From: PALSA-1335 sp965231025
GTDB lineage: Bacteria > Patescibacteriota > Gracilibacteria > UBA1369
Assembly (NCBI GenBank): GCA_965231025.1
Contig: OZ246407.1
Span: 310,001-374,000 of the forward strand
Reading direction: 5' to 3'
DNA: 64,000 bases
The notes below the pieces were generated by a model that worked only from the letters and a program-made list of their open reading frames with translations, was not told where the DNA came from and did not search any database. This document shows, piece after piece, positions 7,659 through 15,178 of the stretch. Every line of letters starts with the position of its first letter. Within the stretch, counting starts at the first letter, position 1. The translations under genes were made by a program, and so were the position numbers.

Positions 7659-8542
7659 CAGAACATATTTCCCTTATTGACGACGAAACAATAACTTCCC
7701 GGTTGGAAACTGCACTCATGGAGCAGTCCAGTGGAGACTGTGAAAGAAGTTTAATTAAATACAGCTACCTGGGGGAAGGGGCGAGAAATTTTTTGCGACT
7801 CACGAGACATCCTGACTACCAGGGGTTTCGAAGGGAGCTGCAACTCATCGAGCTTATGTCGGAAGAATTGAGATTTCTGTCGGACATTCACATTCTCGAT
7901 CTTGGCCCCGGCGACGGTTTAAAAGCCGGGAGGATCATGGAAATTATTGGGCCAAATACGGAATACACAGCCATAGACCTTAGTCCGGAAATGTTATCCA
8001 TCACCGAGCACAATTTAGCCGAGATAACACAGGGAAGCGGCAGATTTATCCGTGGAGACTTCAGCGATCCCGGTTTGCTTCAAAATCTTGTGATAAATCA
8101 AGGAGGCAACAGACTCGTTCTGCTCCTTGGGAATACTGTCGCCAACGAACCGAACCTGGAAGATTTCATTGAAATGATTCGGCAAAATACCGTAGGCTCA
8201 GGAGGAAGAACGTTTATACTGCTCGGGATTGAACTCTATGACGAAGACATTCAGGGTATTTTGCGTGAATATACCAACGAAGAGAATACTTCACTCTCCG
8301 TTCAGCCTTTACGGTTAGCTGGCGTAGAGACTTGCCATGACAGGTTTTCCGTATCGTTCAATGAGATAAGACACAGAATAGAAGAATGGTTTACCCTTCC
8401 AGATGGCGCGCGTGTATTTCTCTCAAGTACTCAAAAACCCGATGCAAAAACATGGGAAGAAATAATGACTTCCGGGAACTGGCGTCGAATATCGCAACGA
8501 AAAATTGGGCAGCAGGTGCTGGCTCTTCTCGAATTTCTATAG
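7655..8542 (+). CDS. SAM-dependent methyltransferase, EgtD-like (Methyltransf_33 type)
   Basis: 295 residues. The SAM-binding motif I is ILDLGPGDGLKAG (80-92), followed by TAIDLSPEML (motif II) and GNTVANEPNLEDFIEMIR, which parallels the LGSTIGN segment of histidine N-alpha-methyltransferases such as EgtD. The N-terminal KYSYLGEGARNFLRLTRHPDY also parallels the YDxxGSxLFexITxLPeYY segment of that family. EgtD makes the trimethylhistidine precursor of ergothioneine, but the substrate here is not known and no EgtB-like gene is nearby. The 4-bp overlap with the radical SAM gene indicates translational coupling and a shared pathway. Confidence 0.85.
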   Translation: MTEHISLIDDETITSRLETALMEQSSGDCERSLIKYSYLGEGARNFLRLTRHPDYQGFRRELQLIELMSEELRFLSDIHILDLGPGDGLKAGRIMEIIGPNTEYTAIDLSPEMLSITEHNLAEITQGSGRFIRGDFSDPGLLQNLVINQGGNRLVLLLGNTVANEPNLEDFIEMIRQNTVGSGGRTFILLGIELYDEDIQGILREYTNEENTSLSVQPLRLAGVETCHDRFSVSFNEIRHRIEEWFTLPDGARVFLSSTQKPDAKTWEEIMTSGNWRRISQRKIGQQVLALLEFL

Positions 8543-8611
8543 AATTCGCCACAGTTCGTAATAATTGGTAATCTATAGGCATTACAGAAGGTGAATCCTT
8601 AACTGAACAAT

Positions 8612-10411
8612 ATGAAAAATAAATTTTTGTTTTCGCTCCTCATCATCGCAATGGCGGGCGGATTTTCGGGCTGCGATCTTCCTGGGCAGATTGATACGGG
8701 AATTCTGGACACGCAGGAAAAACAGGTCATCACTCAAAAAGTTGACGACTGGGAATTTAATCCCGCGGCAAATGAACAATCACGGGCATACTCGGGCATA
8801 AGCCCTGCAACAGGCATGATGAAAACGGCGATGCCTTTATCGGCACCGGGCGCGGCAAATCTGGGTTACGCCGTGGGCGGCGCAAAAGATATCAACAACT
8901 TCCGCGAGAACATCGCGAACAATTTTCTGCCGCTCCCTTCGGACATCACCTACGAAGGTTTATTTTACGGATACTACTTTGACACCGGAGCGAAGGAAGA
9001 ATGCGCAAAACTTTTTTGCCCGTCGTACAGCACGGCGGTTTCACAGGACCCTCTTTCAAAGAAGGACGATTACTACCTCTCCGTGGGGCTGAATTCCGGT
9101 ATCAAGGAGACCGATTTCCAGAGGAAAAAACTCAACCTCGTCATCGTGATGGACATTTCCGGGTCGATGGGATCGCCGTTTGACCAGTACTACTACGACC
9201 GTTTCGGAAATAAGCTCGAAAACAAATCCGGGACGGAGACGGAAACAAAAACCAAGATGGAGGTCGCCTCGCAGTCAATCGTTTCACTCCTGGGCCACCT
9301 CAAAGAGGATGACCGCTTTGGACTCGTGCTCTTTGACGACAACGCCTACAAGGCAAAACCTCTGACCAGAGTCGCGGACACGGACATGGAGGCCATCAAA
9401 AAACATATTCTGGACCTGAGGGAACAGGGAGGAACGTACATGGAATCGGGCATGGAGGAAGGTACGAAAATGCTGAATGAAGTTTCGGATTCCGATCCAA
9501 ACCTGTACGAAAACAGGATTATTTTCATCACCGACGCGATGCCGAACATCGGAGAAATCACCGAAGAAGGCCTTGGGAAGATGCTCAGTGATAACTCGGA
9601 AAAACGCATGTACACGACCTTTGTGGGCGTGGGCGTGGACTTCAATACCGAGCTCGTGGAAGCACTGACCAAAATCCGGGGGGCAAACTATTTCTCCGTC
9701 CATTCGTCCAGGGAGTTCGCCAAAGTCATGGATGAAGATTTTGAATACATGGTCACGCCGCTGGTTTTCGATCTCAATTTGAAGCTGAATGCGGAAGGCT
9801 GGGAGATCGAAAAGGTCTACGGTTCGCCGGAAGCGGACGAAGCAACCGGGGAGATCATGAAAGTGAACACGTTGTTCCCGTCAAAAACCGAAGCGGGTGA
9901 AACCAAAGGAGGGCTCGTATTGCTGAAACTGAGGAAAACCGGTGCCGAAACCGGAAATGAAAATAACGGAAAACTCACCCTGAGCGTCACCTACGAAGAC
10001 CGCAACGGGAAAATGGAAAGCGATGAAAAGGCAATCGTGTTCAACCCGGGGGAATCCCAGGCGAATAACGGCACCCGCAAAGGCATATTGCTCTCACGCT
10101 ACGCAGACCTGGTAAAGAGCTGGGCGACGGACGAGGGACGTTTCCGCGGCAAGCCGGTCTCCACCTGCCCGCCGATCATCATGGTCGAAACGGGAATCAG
10201 GTGTCCCGAATTGCGCTGTCTCCCTCCGATGCCGCCGATGTGCCGTGTGGAACTGAACGAATGGGAAAGACAGTCCGTCCCGCTGAACGTTTCAGACCAC
10301 TACCAAAAAGTGTTTTCCGTCTTTGCCGAATATTTTGGCAACGAAATGAAAGCCATCGGAGACAGCACCCTTCAGCAGGAACTGGATCTGCTCAAAAAAC
10401 TGGCGGACTAA
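8612..10411 (+). CDS. von Willebrand factor A domain lipoprotein
   Basis: 599 residues. Signal peptide with lipobox FSGC (lipidated Cys21). Residues about 85-165 resemble the N-terminal segment of YfbK-type VWA proteins. The VWA domain (about 172-365) has the metal-ion-dependent adhesion site DISGS near residue 180, and TYMESGM and FITDAMP as later site elements. A beta-rich domain follows (about 375-480). Four to five Cys cluster near residues 515-550 (STCPP, IRCPELRC, PPMC), probably disulfide-bonded outside the cell. It is anchored to the outer face of the membrane and likely binds protein or glycan partners. Lgt, which would lipidate it, is encoded at 47-48 kb. Confidence 0.9.
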   Translation: MKNKFLFSLLIIAMAGGFSGCDLPGQIDTGILDTQEKQVITQKVDDWEFNPAANEQSRAYSGISPATGMMKTAMPLSAPGAANLGYAVGGAKDINNFRENIANNFLPLPSDITYEGLFYGYYFDTGAKEECAKLFCPSYSTAVSQDPLSKKDDYYLSVGLNSGIKETDFQRKKLNLVIVMDISGSMGSPFDQYYYDRFGNKLENKSGTETETKTKMEVASQSIVSLLGHLKEDDRFGLVLFDDNAYKAKPLTRVADTDMEAIKKHILDLREQGGTYMESGMEEGTKMLNEVSDSDPNLYENRIIFITDAMPNIGEITEEGLGKMLSDNSEKRMYTTFVGVGVDFNTELVEALTKIRGANYFSVHSSREFAKVMDEDFEYMVTPLVFDLNLKLNAEGWEIEKVYGSPEADEATGEIMKVNTLFPSKTEAGETKGGLVLLKLRKTGAETGNENNGKLTLSVTYEDRNGKMESDEKAIVFNPGESQANNGTRKGILLSRYADLVKSWATDEGRFRGKPVSTCPPIIMVETGIRCPELRCLPPMPPMCRVELNEWERQSVPLNVSDHYQKVFSVFAEYFGNEMKAIGDSTLQQELDLLKKLAD

Positions 10412-10785
10412 TCGTCAAAATCATCATCATCATCCCAAGTACTCAAGGTACTGGAAAATTCTTGATCAGCCATCCTTCTGATAACTAATTCAGTATGAAG
10501 GTCTGAAAATTCGACGAACTTTGCCTGTAGCTGCTCATCAACGATACCATTTGCAGTTACCCATTTTGCCGCCTCCTGGCGGGCAAGATCCGTATAATGT
10601 TTTTTGTCCCTTTCGACAGTTTCCCATCTGTTGGACGAAGGCACTCGCCCGAATTCGGGATCAAGTACCTGCGCAAGCTGTGCTTTCAATGCCATGATCA
10701 TTGATTTCTCAACTCCTGCCGCTTTAAGGCCTCTGTAAGAACGTTCTTCCTGAACCGGCAAAGTTTCATTCGTTGGTTGTTCCAT
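10408..10785 (-). CDS. hypothetical protein with acidic tail
   Basis: 125 residues, no signal or membrane segment. Mostly predicted helical (SMIMALKAQLAQVL, QEAAKWVTANGIVDEQLQAKFVEF) and ends in a run of Asp (DDDDDFDD). The 3' end overlaps that of the VWA lipoprotein gene by 4 bp on the other strand. It lies 27 bases after the P-loop kinase gene and may share its transcript. No family is recognised. Confidence 0.65.
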   Translation of the reverse strand: MEQPTNETLPVQEERSYRGLKAAGVEKSMIMALKAQLAQVLDPEFGRVPSSNRWETVERDKKHYTDLARQEAAKWVTANGIVDEQLQAKFVEFSDLHTELVIRRMADQEFSSTLSTWDDDDDFDD

Positions 10786-10812
10786 AATTATTCAAGGTGA
10801 AAGTAGTAGTAT

Positions 10813-11403
10813 TTATATCCGTGTAATATGCCGCTCGACGAGTTCTATGCGTCCTTCATGCTGTGGCCTGACCGCAATTCTTTCAACGGTGTTTTTTCCA
10901 GAATCATATCCCAAAAAAGAAACGTGCGGATTTTGATCAATTTCGTCTGACGATATTGGTTCAAACTGTCGTTGGTATCTCTCAAATACTGCCGGATCAT
11001 TGCTTGTTGAATGGAAATCATCCGGTGCGGGTCTGGCCTGTATCCGTGCTTTTACAGTCGCTTCGTCGCAGGAGCATTGAATCAGCACCGCCTCCAGTTG
11101 CTGTCCTATCTCACCGCTTATTTCCGCCAGTTGCTTGTAACTTTGTTCCCGGCTGCTCCTCATCACATAGGGAGTACACAGGACAACAGACTCTCTTCTT
11201 TGGAGCCGCACTTCCATCCTGTCAAATATTTCCCCCATCACTCTTGGGGTATCGGCCGGATCATGTTTTTTGAAGCCCATCTGTCGCCGCATAAGGTCAG
11301 GATCGAGGATCGAAACATCAAAAGCCTTCCCTAATTTTGCCCCAACGGTGGATTTTCCCGTTCCGGGTTTCCCGGTGACCATGTAGAGATCAAACCTTTC
11401 CAT
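10813..11403 (-). CDS. P-loop kinase-like ATPase (AAA_33 type)
   Basis: 196 residues. Walker A GKPGTGKST (11-19) is followed by LDPDLMRRQM, typical of small-molecule or zeta-toxin/polynucleotide-kinase-like P-loop kinases. A lid region around AVLIQCSCDEATVKARIQARP has the Arg spacing seen in AAA_33 proteins. A second strand ends VVLCTPYVM, in the position of the Walker B/DxD site but without an obvious Asp pair. It probably phosphorylates a small molecule, nucleic-acid end or protein; the substrate is unknown. It is upstream of the 125-residue orphan. Confidence 0.75.
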   Translation of the reverse strand: MERFDLYMVTGKPGTGKSTVGAKLGKAFDVSILDPDLMRRQMGFKKHDPADTPRVMGEIFDRMEVRLQRRESVVLCTPYVMRSSREQSYKQLAEISGEIGQQLEAVLIQCSCDEATVKARIQARPAPDDFHSTSNDPAVFERYQRQFEPISSDEIDQNPHVSFLGYDSGKNTVERIAVRPQHEGRIELVERHITRI

Positions 11404-11433
11404 AGATATTTGAAACGAGGTAAATGAAGAGAT

Positions 11434-12354
11434 TTACTCATAATATTTTCGATCTTCGGTACGTTCAAAACAGGCATAGGTGCCATTGTCATCATACTCG
11501 TCGCACCCGGTTAGATCGATGAGTCCAACATGGTCCTGCCCGTACTTTTTTCTTAGGCGGTACCCCAATGGTTGATTGATCGTGGTTAAAAGAGGACCGT
11601 TGCTGTCTTCCCCGGATTGGTAAAGACTCATGTTGGAATAAGTAGCATGAGCAACACCGTTGAAACAGACCATCCTGCGATCGGGTGTTTGAAGGATTTT
11701 TTCAACGTTTTCAAACATATACTGGTCTCTGCGGTCCCAGAATGCCTGAGGCGTTTTTTTACCGTCAAATTGAATCCCCGGATAATATTCAATATGCCTG
11801 ACATCGATACAAGTGCATCGCAAACCAAGAGTCTTGGCGACCCTGATAATTTCCTTATCCCCCTCTCCACCCATAAATTTATCAAGAAAAGCCAGGTGGC
11901 TTTCATCTCCGTCCTTATAATACTCATCAATGTTTTTCTGCCATTCAATATCCAGTTCGATGCCAAGATCAGTAAACCCTTGTTGCTTAAATATCGGCAG
12001 TAACTTGATAAATGCTTCATTATCATTCTTCAGCCTATGCTCTTCTCCAGCTACAACAACTTTTTTGTCTCTGACGTAATCGGCCGCATTTTCAAAAGTG
12101 AGCTTCATTTTTTTTGGCTGCATATCAATAGTTTGATGATATGGAGCCCCCACATAAATGACGAACTCATGGCATTCAAGATGGGTATTGTTTGAAACGT
12201 GTTCGCCCTCACCAAGTGTGTTGCAGACCCGTTTTGCAAACTGCTCCACCGTTTCTTGTACCTGAGGATAATGTGGTGTTGGCTTGTTGGCACATCCCGT
12301 AGCCAGAGCAGCAGAAAGGATGGGGGCTGAAGCTATGCTGAAAAAGTTTCTCAT
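11434..12354 (-). CDS. lipoprotein with ChaN/TIKI-like domain
   Basis: 306 residues from ATG 12354. An ORF open to 12543 overlaps the neighbouring gene, but a promoter at 12380-12408 and a signal peptide starting MRNFFSIASAPIL place the start here; ATG 12363 is an alternative. The lipobox is ATGC (Cys21). The mature domain has VVVAGEEHRLKND near residue 105, LGIELD, and MVCFNGVAHATY, matching the GExxH, E and GxxH pattern of the TIKI/ChaN/EreA superfamily. Members include haem-binding ChaN, metalloprotease-like TIKI and erythromycin esterase. Expected location: outer face of the membrane. Whether it binds haem or cleaves a substrate is not decided by the sequence. Confidence 0.75.
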   Translation of the reverse strand: MRNFFSIASAPILSAALATGCANKPTPHYPQVQETVEQFAKRVCNTLGEGEHVSNNTHLECHEFVIYVGAPYHQTIDMQPKKMKLTFENAADYVRDKKVVVAGEEHRLKNDNEAFIKLLPIFKQQGFTDLGIELDIEWQKNIDEYYKDGDESHLAFLDKFMGGEGDKEIIRVAKTLGLRCTCIDVRHIEYYPGIQFDGKKTPQAFWDRRDQYMFENVEKILQTPDRRMVCFNGVAHATYSNMSLYQSGEDSNGPLLTTINQPLGYRLRKKYGQDHVGLIDLTGCDEYDDNGTYACFERTEDRKYYE

Positions 12355-12379
12355 AACAAACATAAATACATGGATGCGC

Positions 12380-12408
12380 AAAATAGCATATTTGTATAAA
12401 TATGTCAA
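12380..12408 (-). promoter_or_regulatory. near-consensus sigma-70 promoter for the ChaN-like lipoprotein
   Basis: Minus strand: TTGACA (12408-12403), 17-base spacer, TATTTT (12385-12380). It predicts an RNA start near 12373, about 19 bases before the chosen ATG, and rules out the longer ORF start at 12543. Confidence 0.75.
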
Positions 12409-12437
12409 CCGGCGAGGGGGGGGAGAATGAAAATGAC

Positions 12438-12451
12438 GGGCGGGTTGCTCA
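12438..12451 (-). repeat. 14-base repeat at a gene 3' end, copy 1
   Basis: Minus-strand TGAGCAACCCGCCC, beginning with the stop codon of the HExxH gene. An identical copy begins with the stop codon of the next upstream gene (13585-13598). Confidence 0.6.
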
Positions 12452-13525
12452 CCTGATCTCCGGAAAACGGACAGGGTTTTCGGACGGAACGGTGAGCCCA
12501 TCGGCTCTTTTACCATACGGTCGATACTGCTGATAAGGCCCATTCCCGAGTGGGTATAAACATTCGCCTACATTCTGATGAGTTGCACTCCTGGGGATAT
12601 CAATTTCATACGGTTGTGCACCCAATTTCATATACTGCCCCGCAATATTCGTTACAAAATTATATGACCATTTGCAGTCCATTTTTTTCAGTTGCGCGAA
12701 TTTGTATGCGTCATATTTTATGAGCCAGTTCCAAAGAGTCTTTTTTCCCTCCTCATCGGTCACGTTCATTTTCTTCATCAACAGGTTCGTATATTTTTCC
12801 AGCAGACGGCGGACTCCCTCATCATCACCATCGGGAACAGTCTGTAATTCCTTGATGTATTGCTCAAAAAGCCCCCCGGAATACTTGTCGGCAAAAACCA
12901 GTCCAAGTTCCCAACCACCAAGTTCCGAACGTATTTCAACCATATTCCCTGGTGCCGCATATCGTTTGACCCAATCCTGTTTACTCAGTTGAGTCCGGCT
13001 TTCACGGCCTTCAACAATATGGAAAAGTTCGTGAATCAACAGGGACAGGTCTTTGCCATTATTGGGATTCCACTTGTTGCTTAAAGCAATTTCATACTGA
13101 CCTTCTTCATAGGTTCCCCCGATTTTACTTGCGGCAAGATAGGGAACACTCATATCGCTTGTATCCACCTTAGCTATTTGAACTCCGGAAAGATTCGATT
13201 CCAGCAGGGCAATAACTTTGGCAAACCGCTGCTGATTTTCGGGATCCATTGTATTTCCGTACCCTTTGAGTTTGGAAGCAAGTTGAACAAAATCAACACC
13301 GCCGGTTGTTTCAACCGCCGTTTTTTCATCCGGGGAAGAAGATTTCGAAAAGTGCTGGTAACCGGCGACCGAAGCTGCCCCTATAGCCAAAGCCGCAAGA
13401 ATCGCATTTCTCAAAGCATGGGATTCGGGCATCCTGCCACTGGATTGAGGCTGGGAAACTCCTTGAGTCTCCTCAGCGGAACCGTCCGGCTGGGAGGATA
13501 TTTCGCCTGGCGATCGTTTGGTCAT
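12449..13525 (-). CDS. membrane-anchored HExxH zincin-like protein
   Basis: 358 residues. A polar N-terminus of about 38 residues is followed by one transmembrane helix (about 40-58, AILAALAIGAASVAGY), so the bulk is external. The motif HELFH (165-169) in SLLIHELFHIVEGRE is a zinc-metallopeptidase HExxH helix; a third ligand may be a Glu near EIRSELGG, about 30 residues on. Two late Cys (MDCKW, GECLY) could pair. No specific peptidase family is recognised; some host-toxin-like and Mlc-titration-like zincins look similar. Its 3' flank shares the sequence TGAGCAACCCGCCC with the gene upstream. Confidence 0.72.
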   Translation of the reverse strand: MTKRSPGEISSQPDGSAEETQGVSQPQSSGRMPESHALRNAILAALAIGAASVAGYQHFSKSSSPDEKTAVETTGGVDFVQLASKLKGYGNTMDPENQQRFAKVIALLESNLSGVQIAKVDTSDMSVPYLAASKIGGTYEEGQYEIALSNKWNPNNGKDLSLLIHELFHIVEGRESRTQLSKQDWVKRYAAPGNMVEIRSELGGWELGLVFADKYSGGLFEQYIKELQTVPDGDDEGVRRLLEKYTNLLMKKMNVTDEEGKKTLWNWLIKYDAYKFAQLKKMDCKWSYNFVTNIAGQYMKLGAQPYEIDIPRSATHQNVGECLYPLGNGPYQQYRPYGKRADGLTVPSENPVRFPEIR

Positions 13526-13559
13526 ATGAATTGGTTATGAATGATGAAAGAAGGTGAAG

Positions 13560-13598
13560 CCCGCCGAGTCGCATGCGACTCGGCGGGCGGGTTGCTCA
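13560..13598. repeat. 28-bp perfect palindrome with adjoining repeat copy 2
   Basis: Bases 13560-13587 are fully self-complementary (arms CCCGCCGAGTCGCA and TGCGACTCGGCGGG). It adjoins the second copy of TGAGCAACCCGCCC on the minus strand. It lies between two minus-strand genes and could act as a terminator or mRNA-stabilising hairpin for the PQ-loop gene, but no long U-run follows, so a REP-like element is an alternative. Confidence 0.7.
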
Positions 13599-14189
13599 TT
13601 GGCTCTTCCTCCTCGGCAGAAGCATTGGCAACGTCACGGCACTGCTCAGAATCACCGCATACACGGGATACAGAGCGACCGCGAACGACCAATGACTCAC
13701 TGCAAAGAGGTTGAGCGCCTTGGCCCCCAGAACCATCAGCCAGGGGAGCCGGGGCTCCGCTTTCGGGTTTTTCCAGACGTTTCTCAACGTCGGAGCAACC
13801 CCCAGCGCATCGATGACGAGCCCGATCATGAGACCCGTCAGCGCAGAACCCGACACCGCCCAGACCATGAAACTGGCGGCGGCTCCGGCGACGCAGAACT
13901 TGTCCAGCCTCGTCCACATGCTTTTGCTCTTCCTCTGTTTGACCGTGAGGATGATGGCAATCGCAAGCGAACTCACCGTCTGGATCGCGGGGACCCAGAA
14001 TGTCGTTCTGCCGCCTCCGGCAAAGTGAGACGAAACGATGGCGCAGTCGTTAAGGGCCCAGATCCACCAGCTCACTTTGCTGGGGGTCGAAGTCCCTTTC
14101 AGAATGCCCATCAGGTACGGGATGGCGGACGCGAGCACAATGAGGCTCGCAATCTCGCCGATAACGGCATGATAACCAGCCATGTGCAT
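13596..14189 (-). CDS. multipass membrane protein, PQ-loop/SWEET-like
   Basis: 197 residues with six to seven hydrophobic segments. ASAIPYLMGILKGTSTPSKVSWWIWAL in the first repeat and GVAPTLRNVWKNPKAEPRLPWLM in the second are a duplicated Pro-containing helix followed by a basic loop and a Trp-rich helix. This is the arrangement of PQ-loop/SemiSWEET-like carriers. The transported solute is unknown. M1 and M3 are both possible starts. The gene ends at a strong palindrome. Confidence 0.7.
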   Translation of the reverse strand: MHMAGYHAVIGEIASLIVLASAIPYLMGILKGTSTPSKVSWWIWALNDCAIVSSHFAGGGRTTFWVPAIQTVSSLAIAIILTVKQRKSKSMWTRLDKFCVAGAAASFMVWAVSGSALTGLMIGLVIDALGVAPTLRNVWKNPKAEPRLPWLMVLGAKALNLFAVSHWSFAVALYPVYAVILSSAVTLPMLLPRRKSQ

Positions 14190-14300
14190 GCGCCTCCTCG
14201 CGCGTTTTTGTTGATACTGCCAAAGAGCAACGGAGTGTAATTAAATCACAAACCGCCATATGTGTAAAGCTGGCCAGGGAGTCTCCCGCAAAATCAATCT

Positions 14301-14864
14301 TCAGCTTTCCTGTTTTGCCAGTGTCGCTTTAATAGTATCGGGATCATTGTCGCACGGGATATTTGCCGGACAGTTGTTTCCGGTTCCCGTCAGATCGATG
14401 ATCAAATTATCGGCGACGCCGCTGCTCACTGAGCCCTGAAACGGACCCGACAAAGACCAGTTAAGCGTTACACCCTTGGCGACAACGGTATAGGTCGCCT
14501 CCGCAGTGCCCAGCATACGGCCTTGAGCATCTGTCGTGCCGTCCAAAGTTACGGCACAGGAAATATCTTTCCCCGGGCCCGCGCCCGTTCCGGTTACCTT
14601 TGTTCCGCTGACCTTTACCGAAAAACTAAAATCGCAGGCACCCTCGGTTGACTTTCCCGTATAAACACCTCCCTCGGTGGTATCCGGTTTTATCGCGAGA
14701 CTGGCAACCTGAACCTGGGTCTGCGTCTGGGCCTGAGTCTCCGTCACCGTTTTTTTTGATCCCGGGTCCTCACCCTGTTTTCCCTCCTGTTTTACTGAAG
14801 AACTCTGGCATCCGGCCAGCAAAAAGACGAGCGCGCTCAAAACGAGAATCTGCGTTTTTTTCAT
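14301..14864 (-). CDS. secreted lipoprotein of unknown function
   Basis: 187 residues. Signal peptide MKKTQILVLSALVFLLAGC with lipobox LAGC (Cys19). A Gln/Thr-rich tether follows (TETQAQTQTQVQ). The mature domain is beta-rich with Gly/Thr turns (VSGTKVTGTGAGPGKD) and four Cys (GACDF, ISCAV, NNCPAN, IPCDN), probably two disulfides. It resembles small beta-barrel or Ig-like surface lipoproteins; no named family is recognised. A similar beta-rich secreted protein is encoded at 54.7 kb. Confidence 0.8.
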   Translation of the reverse strand: MKKTQILVLSALVFLLAGCQSSSVKQEGKQGEDPGSKKTVTETQAQTQTQVQVASLAIKPDTTEGGVYTGKSTEGACDFSFSVKVSGTKVTGTGAGPGKDISCAVTLDGTTDAQGRMLGTAEATYTVVAKGVTLNWSLSGPFQGSVSSGVADNLIIDLTGTGNNCPANIPCDNDPDTIKATLAKQES

Positions 14865-14964
14865 AATGAAATGGGGCTAAGTGTTCACTGAATAATAAAC
14901 ACCTTTAGAGCGCATAAGTCAAAAACCGTGGCGCGATTGCACCGATAAATCGCGATTTAACGTT

Positions 14965-15038
14965 TGGAGCGGGTGAGGGGAATCGAACCCCTGTCTTCAG
15001 CTTGGAAAGCTGTCATAATACCATTATACTACACCCGC
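14965..15038 (-). tRNA. tRNA-Gly(TCC)
   Basis: Minus-strand cloverleaf beginning GCGGGTGTAGTATAATGG. The anticodon loop TTTCCAA gives anticodon TCC, the T arm is GGGTTCGATTCCC-like, and the acceptor end CACCCGCT is followed by an encoded CCA (14965-14967). Reads GGA and GGG. Confidence 0.95.
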
Positions 15039-15178
15039 CTAATTTTTTGGCTTACCGCCTTGATAAAACCTTTGTGGAAAATTTTGTCGCGACGGGAACC
15101 CTCCCGAAAGCAGAGCTATGATAGCGTGAATTTGGCGTCCTTTCAAGAGTCCACAGTCCGGCAGTGCCTGAAGGCAAA

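Noticed and set aside
12355..12543. Upstream extension of the ChaN-like lipoprotein ORF.
   Set aside because: It overlaps the HExxH gene, would bury the signal peptide, and a near-consensus promoter lies inside it.
13596..14189. TGA read as glycine, as in Gracilibacteria.
   Set aside because: TGA ends several complete genes here (for example the PQ-loop and ACT-domain genes), and no tRNA-Gly(TCA) was seen.
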